NCBI GenBank assembly: GCA_024404295.1
Contig: JAKSQE010000085.1
Location: forward strand, 1-5,953
Length of the DNA: 5,953 nucleotides
Direction of reading: 5' to 3'
DNA from: Oscillibacter sp.
GTDB lineage: Bacteria; Bacillota; Clostridia; Oscillospirales; Oscillospiraceae
Shown here: one piece after another, positions 5,008-5,953 of the stretch
Layout of the letters: each line of letters opens with the position of its first letter
How positions within the stretch are numbered: position 1 is the stretch's first letter
The notes under the pieces: model-generated
Told to the model about the DNA's origin: nothing
What the model saw: only the letters and a program-made list of their open reading frames with translations
Database searches by the model: none
Made by a program: the position numbers and the translations under genes

Positions 5008-5953
5008 TCAGTCCTTGTGATACTCAGGACAGGTGCATTTTTTCCACTTTAAGCCGCTGCCGCAGGGACAGGGATCGTTACGGCCAATTTTGGTGACCTT
5101 CATGGGCTGTTTCTTGGGAGCGGTACCATCTCCGCCGACATTTTCTACCATGCCCTTGGCCACACGCTCACGTTTGACCTCTTCATCTTTCTTCAACTGG
5201 ACAGAGTACAGGCGACGGACGGTTTCTGCCTGAATGGCAGAGATCATCTCTTCAAACATATCCAGGGATTCACGCTTATAGACATCAACAGGGTTGTTGT
5301 TGCCGTAAGCCTGCAGGCGGATGCCCTGCTTCAGATCATCCATGGCATCGATGTGATCCATCCAGTATTCATCTACCACGCGCAGCATGATGACACGCTC
5401 CAGCTCACGCATGATCGCGGGAGTGATCTCGATTTCCTTGCGTGCATAGGTCTCTTCGGCAGCGGCAATGAACTTTTCAGAGAAGTCCTGCTGGCTGGCA
5501 GAAGCAACTTCCTCGGGACTAAACTTAACTGCATCGCGGGGGAAATAGATCCCTTCCATACTCTTGAGCAGATCCTTGTAATCGGCATTATCCAGAGTGG
5601 ACTGCTGACCGAATGCCATAGAAACCTGATCTTCGATGGCGGTATGCATCATGTTCAGCACGGTCTCCTTGATGTCCATTCCATCCAGAACCTGACGGCG
5701 CTGGTCGTAGATGATCTCGCGCTGCTTGTTCATTACATCGTCGTATTCCAGCACGCTCTTACGGGACTGGAAGTTGCGGCTTTCCACGGTGGTTTGGGCA
5801 TTTTCAATGGCCTTAGTCAGCATCTTATTCTCGATGGGGGTATCCTCATCCAGATCGAAGCGCTCCATCCTATTCTGGATACGGTCGCCGCCAAACAGAC
5901 GCATCAAATCGTCTTCCAGAGCGCTCGAGAAGCGGGTTGCGCCGGGATCACCC
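5008..5953 (-). CDS. secA: Protein translocase ATPase SecA, C-terminal part (partial)
   Basis: Motor of the Sec pathway: it uses ATP to push preproteins through SecYEG. The window holds the last 314 residues; the gene continues past the right edge, and base 5953 belongs to an incomplete codon. The frame opens with GDPGATRFSSALEDDLMRLF, the SecA segment before the helical domains. It then shows SVLEYDDVMNKQREIIYDQR (66-85 of the fragment) and VVDEYWMDHIDAMDDLKQGI (192-211), both highly conserved. After a charged linker, the tail carries a SEC-C zinc motif with Cys at fragment residues 295, 297, 306 and 308. The spacing is C-x-C-x8-C-x-C, whereas the common form ends in adjacent CH or CC. In SecA this tail usually contacts SecB-like partners, ribosomes or phospholipid. 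The stop at 5010-5008 is followed by a diverged repeat of the tail. Confidence 0.96.
   Translation of the reverse strand, partial: GDPGATRFSSALEDDLMRLFGGDRIQNRMERFDLDEDTPIENKMLTKAIENAQTTVESRNFQSRKSVLEYDDVMNKQREIIYDQRRQVLDGMDIKETVLNMMHTAIEDQVSMAFGQQSTLDNADYKDLLKSMEGIYFPRDAVKFSPEEVASASQQDFSEKFIAAAEETYARKEIEITPAIMRELERVIMLRVVDEYWMDHIDAMDDLKQGIRLQAYGNNNPVDVYKRESLDMFEEMISAIQAETVRRLYSVQLKKDEEVKRERVAKGMVENVGGDGTAPKKQPMKVTKIGRNDPCPCGSGLKWKKCTCPEYHKD

Noticed and set aside
4788..5096. Plus-strand open frame of 102 codons opposite the secA end and the gap
   Set aside because: Its sequence is the antisense of the SEC-C coding copies, is very rich in Arg and Lys, and has no convincing ribosome binding site.
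1..5953. Defence systems, CRISPR arrays, insertion sequences, tRNA or rRNA genes
   Set aside because: No regularly spaced repeats, transposase motifs, terminal inverted repeats or RNA-gene signatures were seen; the window is housekeeping in character.

Overview
This window looks like an ordinary core-genome stretch from an endospore-forming Firmicute, most likely a member of the class Clostridia. The support is a sporulation sigma factor of the SigK type with a hydrophobic pro-sequence, a LexA gene preceded by a Gram-positive type SOS box, strong GGAGG-like ribosome binding sites, and a SecA ending in a SEC-C zinc motif. An Oscillospiraceae-like gut anaerobe is my guess from the protein style; it is not demonstrated.

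Layout, left to right. The last 18 codons of an unidentified plus-strand gene converge on secG (minus) across a shared hairpin terminator. An A-tract-rich intergenic region (338-592) carries divergent promoters for secG and lexA; a LexA box overlaps the lexA -35. lexA (plus) converges on sigK (minus) with only 31 bases between them, almost all of it one hairpin. A second divergent gap (1935-2054) separates sigK from a small GIY-YIG domain gene (plus), which converges on the next minus-strand unit over a 16-bp perfect stem. That unit, read right to left, is secA (3' part only), a noncoding or decayed gap, pgeF (laccase-domain, YfiH/YlmD type) and a lipoprotein substrate-binding protein of the oligopeptide family. 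pgeF and the binding-protein gene overlap by ATGA.

Functional links are modest. secG and secA both serve the Sec export channel but sit at opposite ends. lexA controls the SOS response. sigK would run late mother-cell gene expression during sporulation. PgeF and the binding protein are probably translationally coupled, which suggests a shared context in cell-wall or peptide/nucleoside salvage.

The most unusual signal is in the 295-base gap between secA and pgeF. About 140 bases after the secA stop there is a second, diverged copy of the last ~19 secA codons (SEC-C motif) in a different frame. Most nucleotide differences are at third codon positions, yet that frame has no ATG, GTG or TTG start before the motif. 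I see no mobile element, CRISPR array, tRNA, rRNA or defence cassette.
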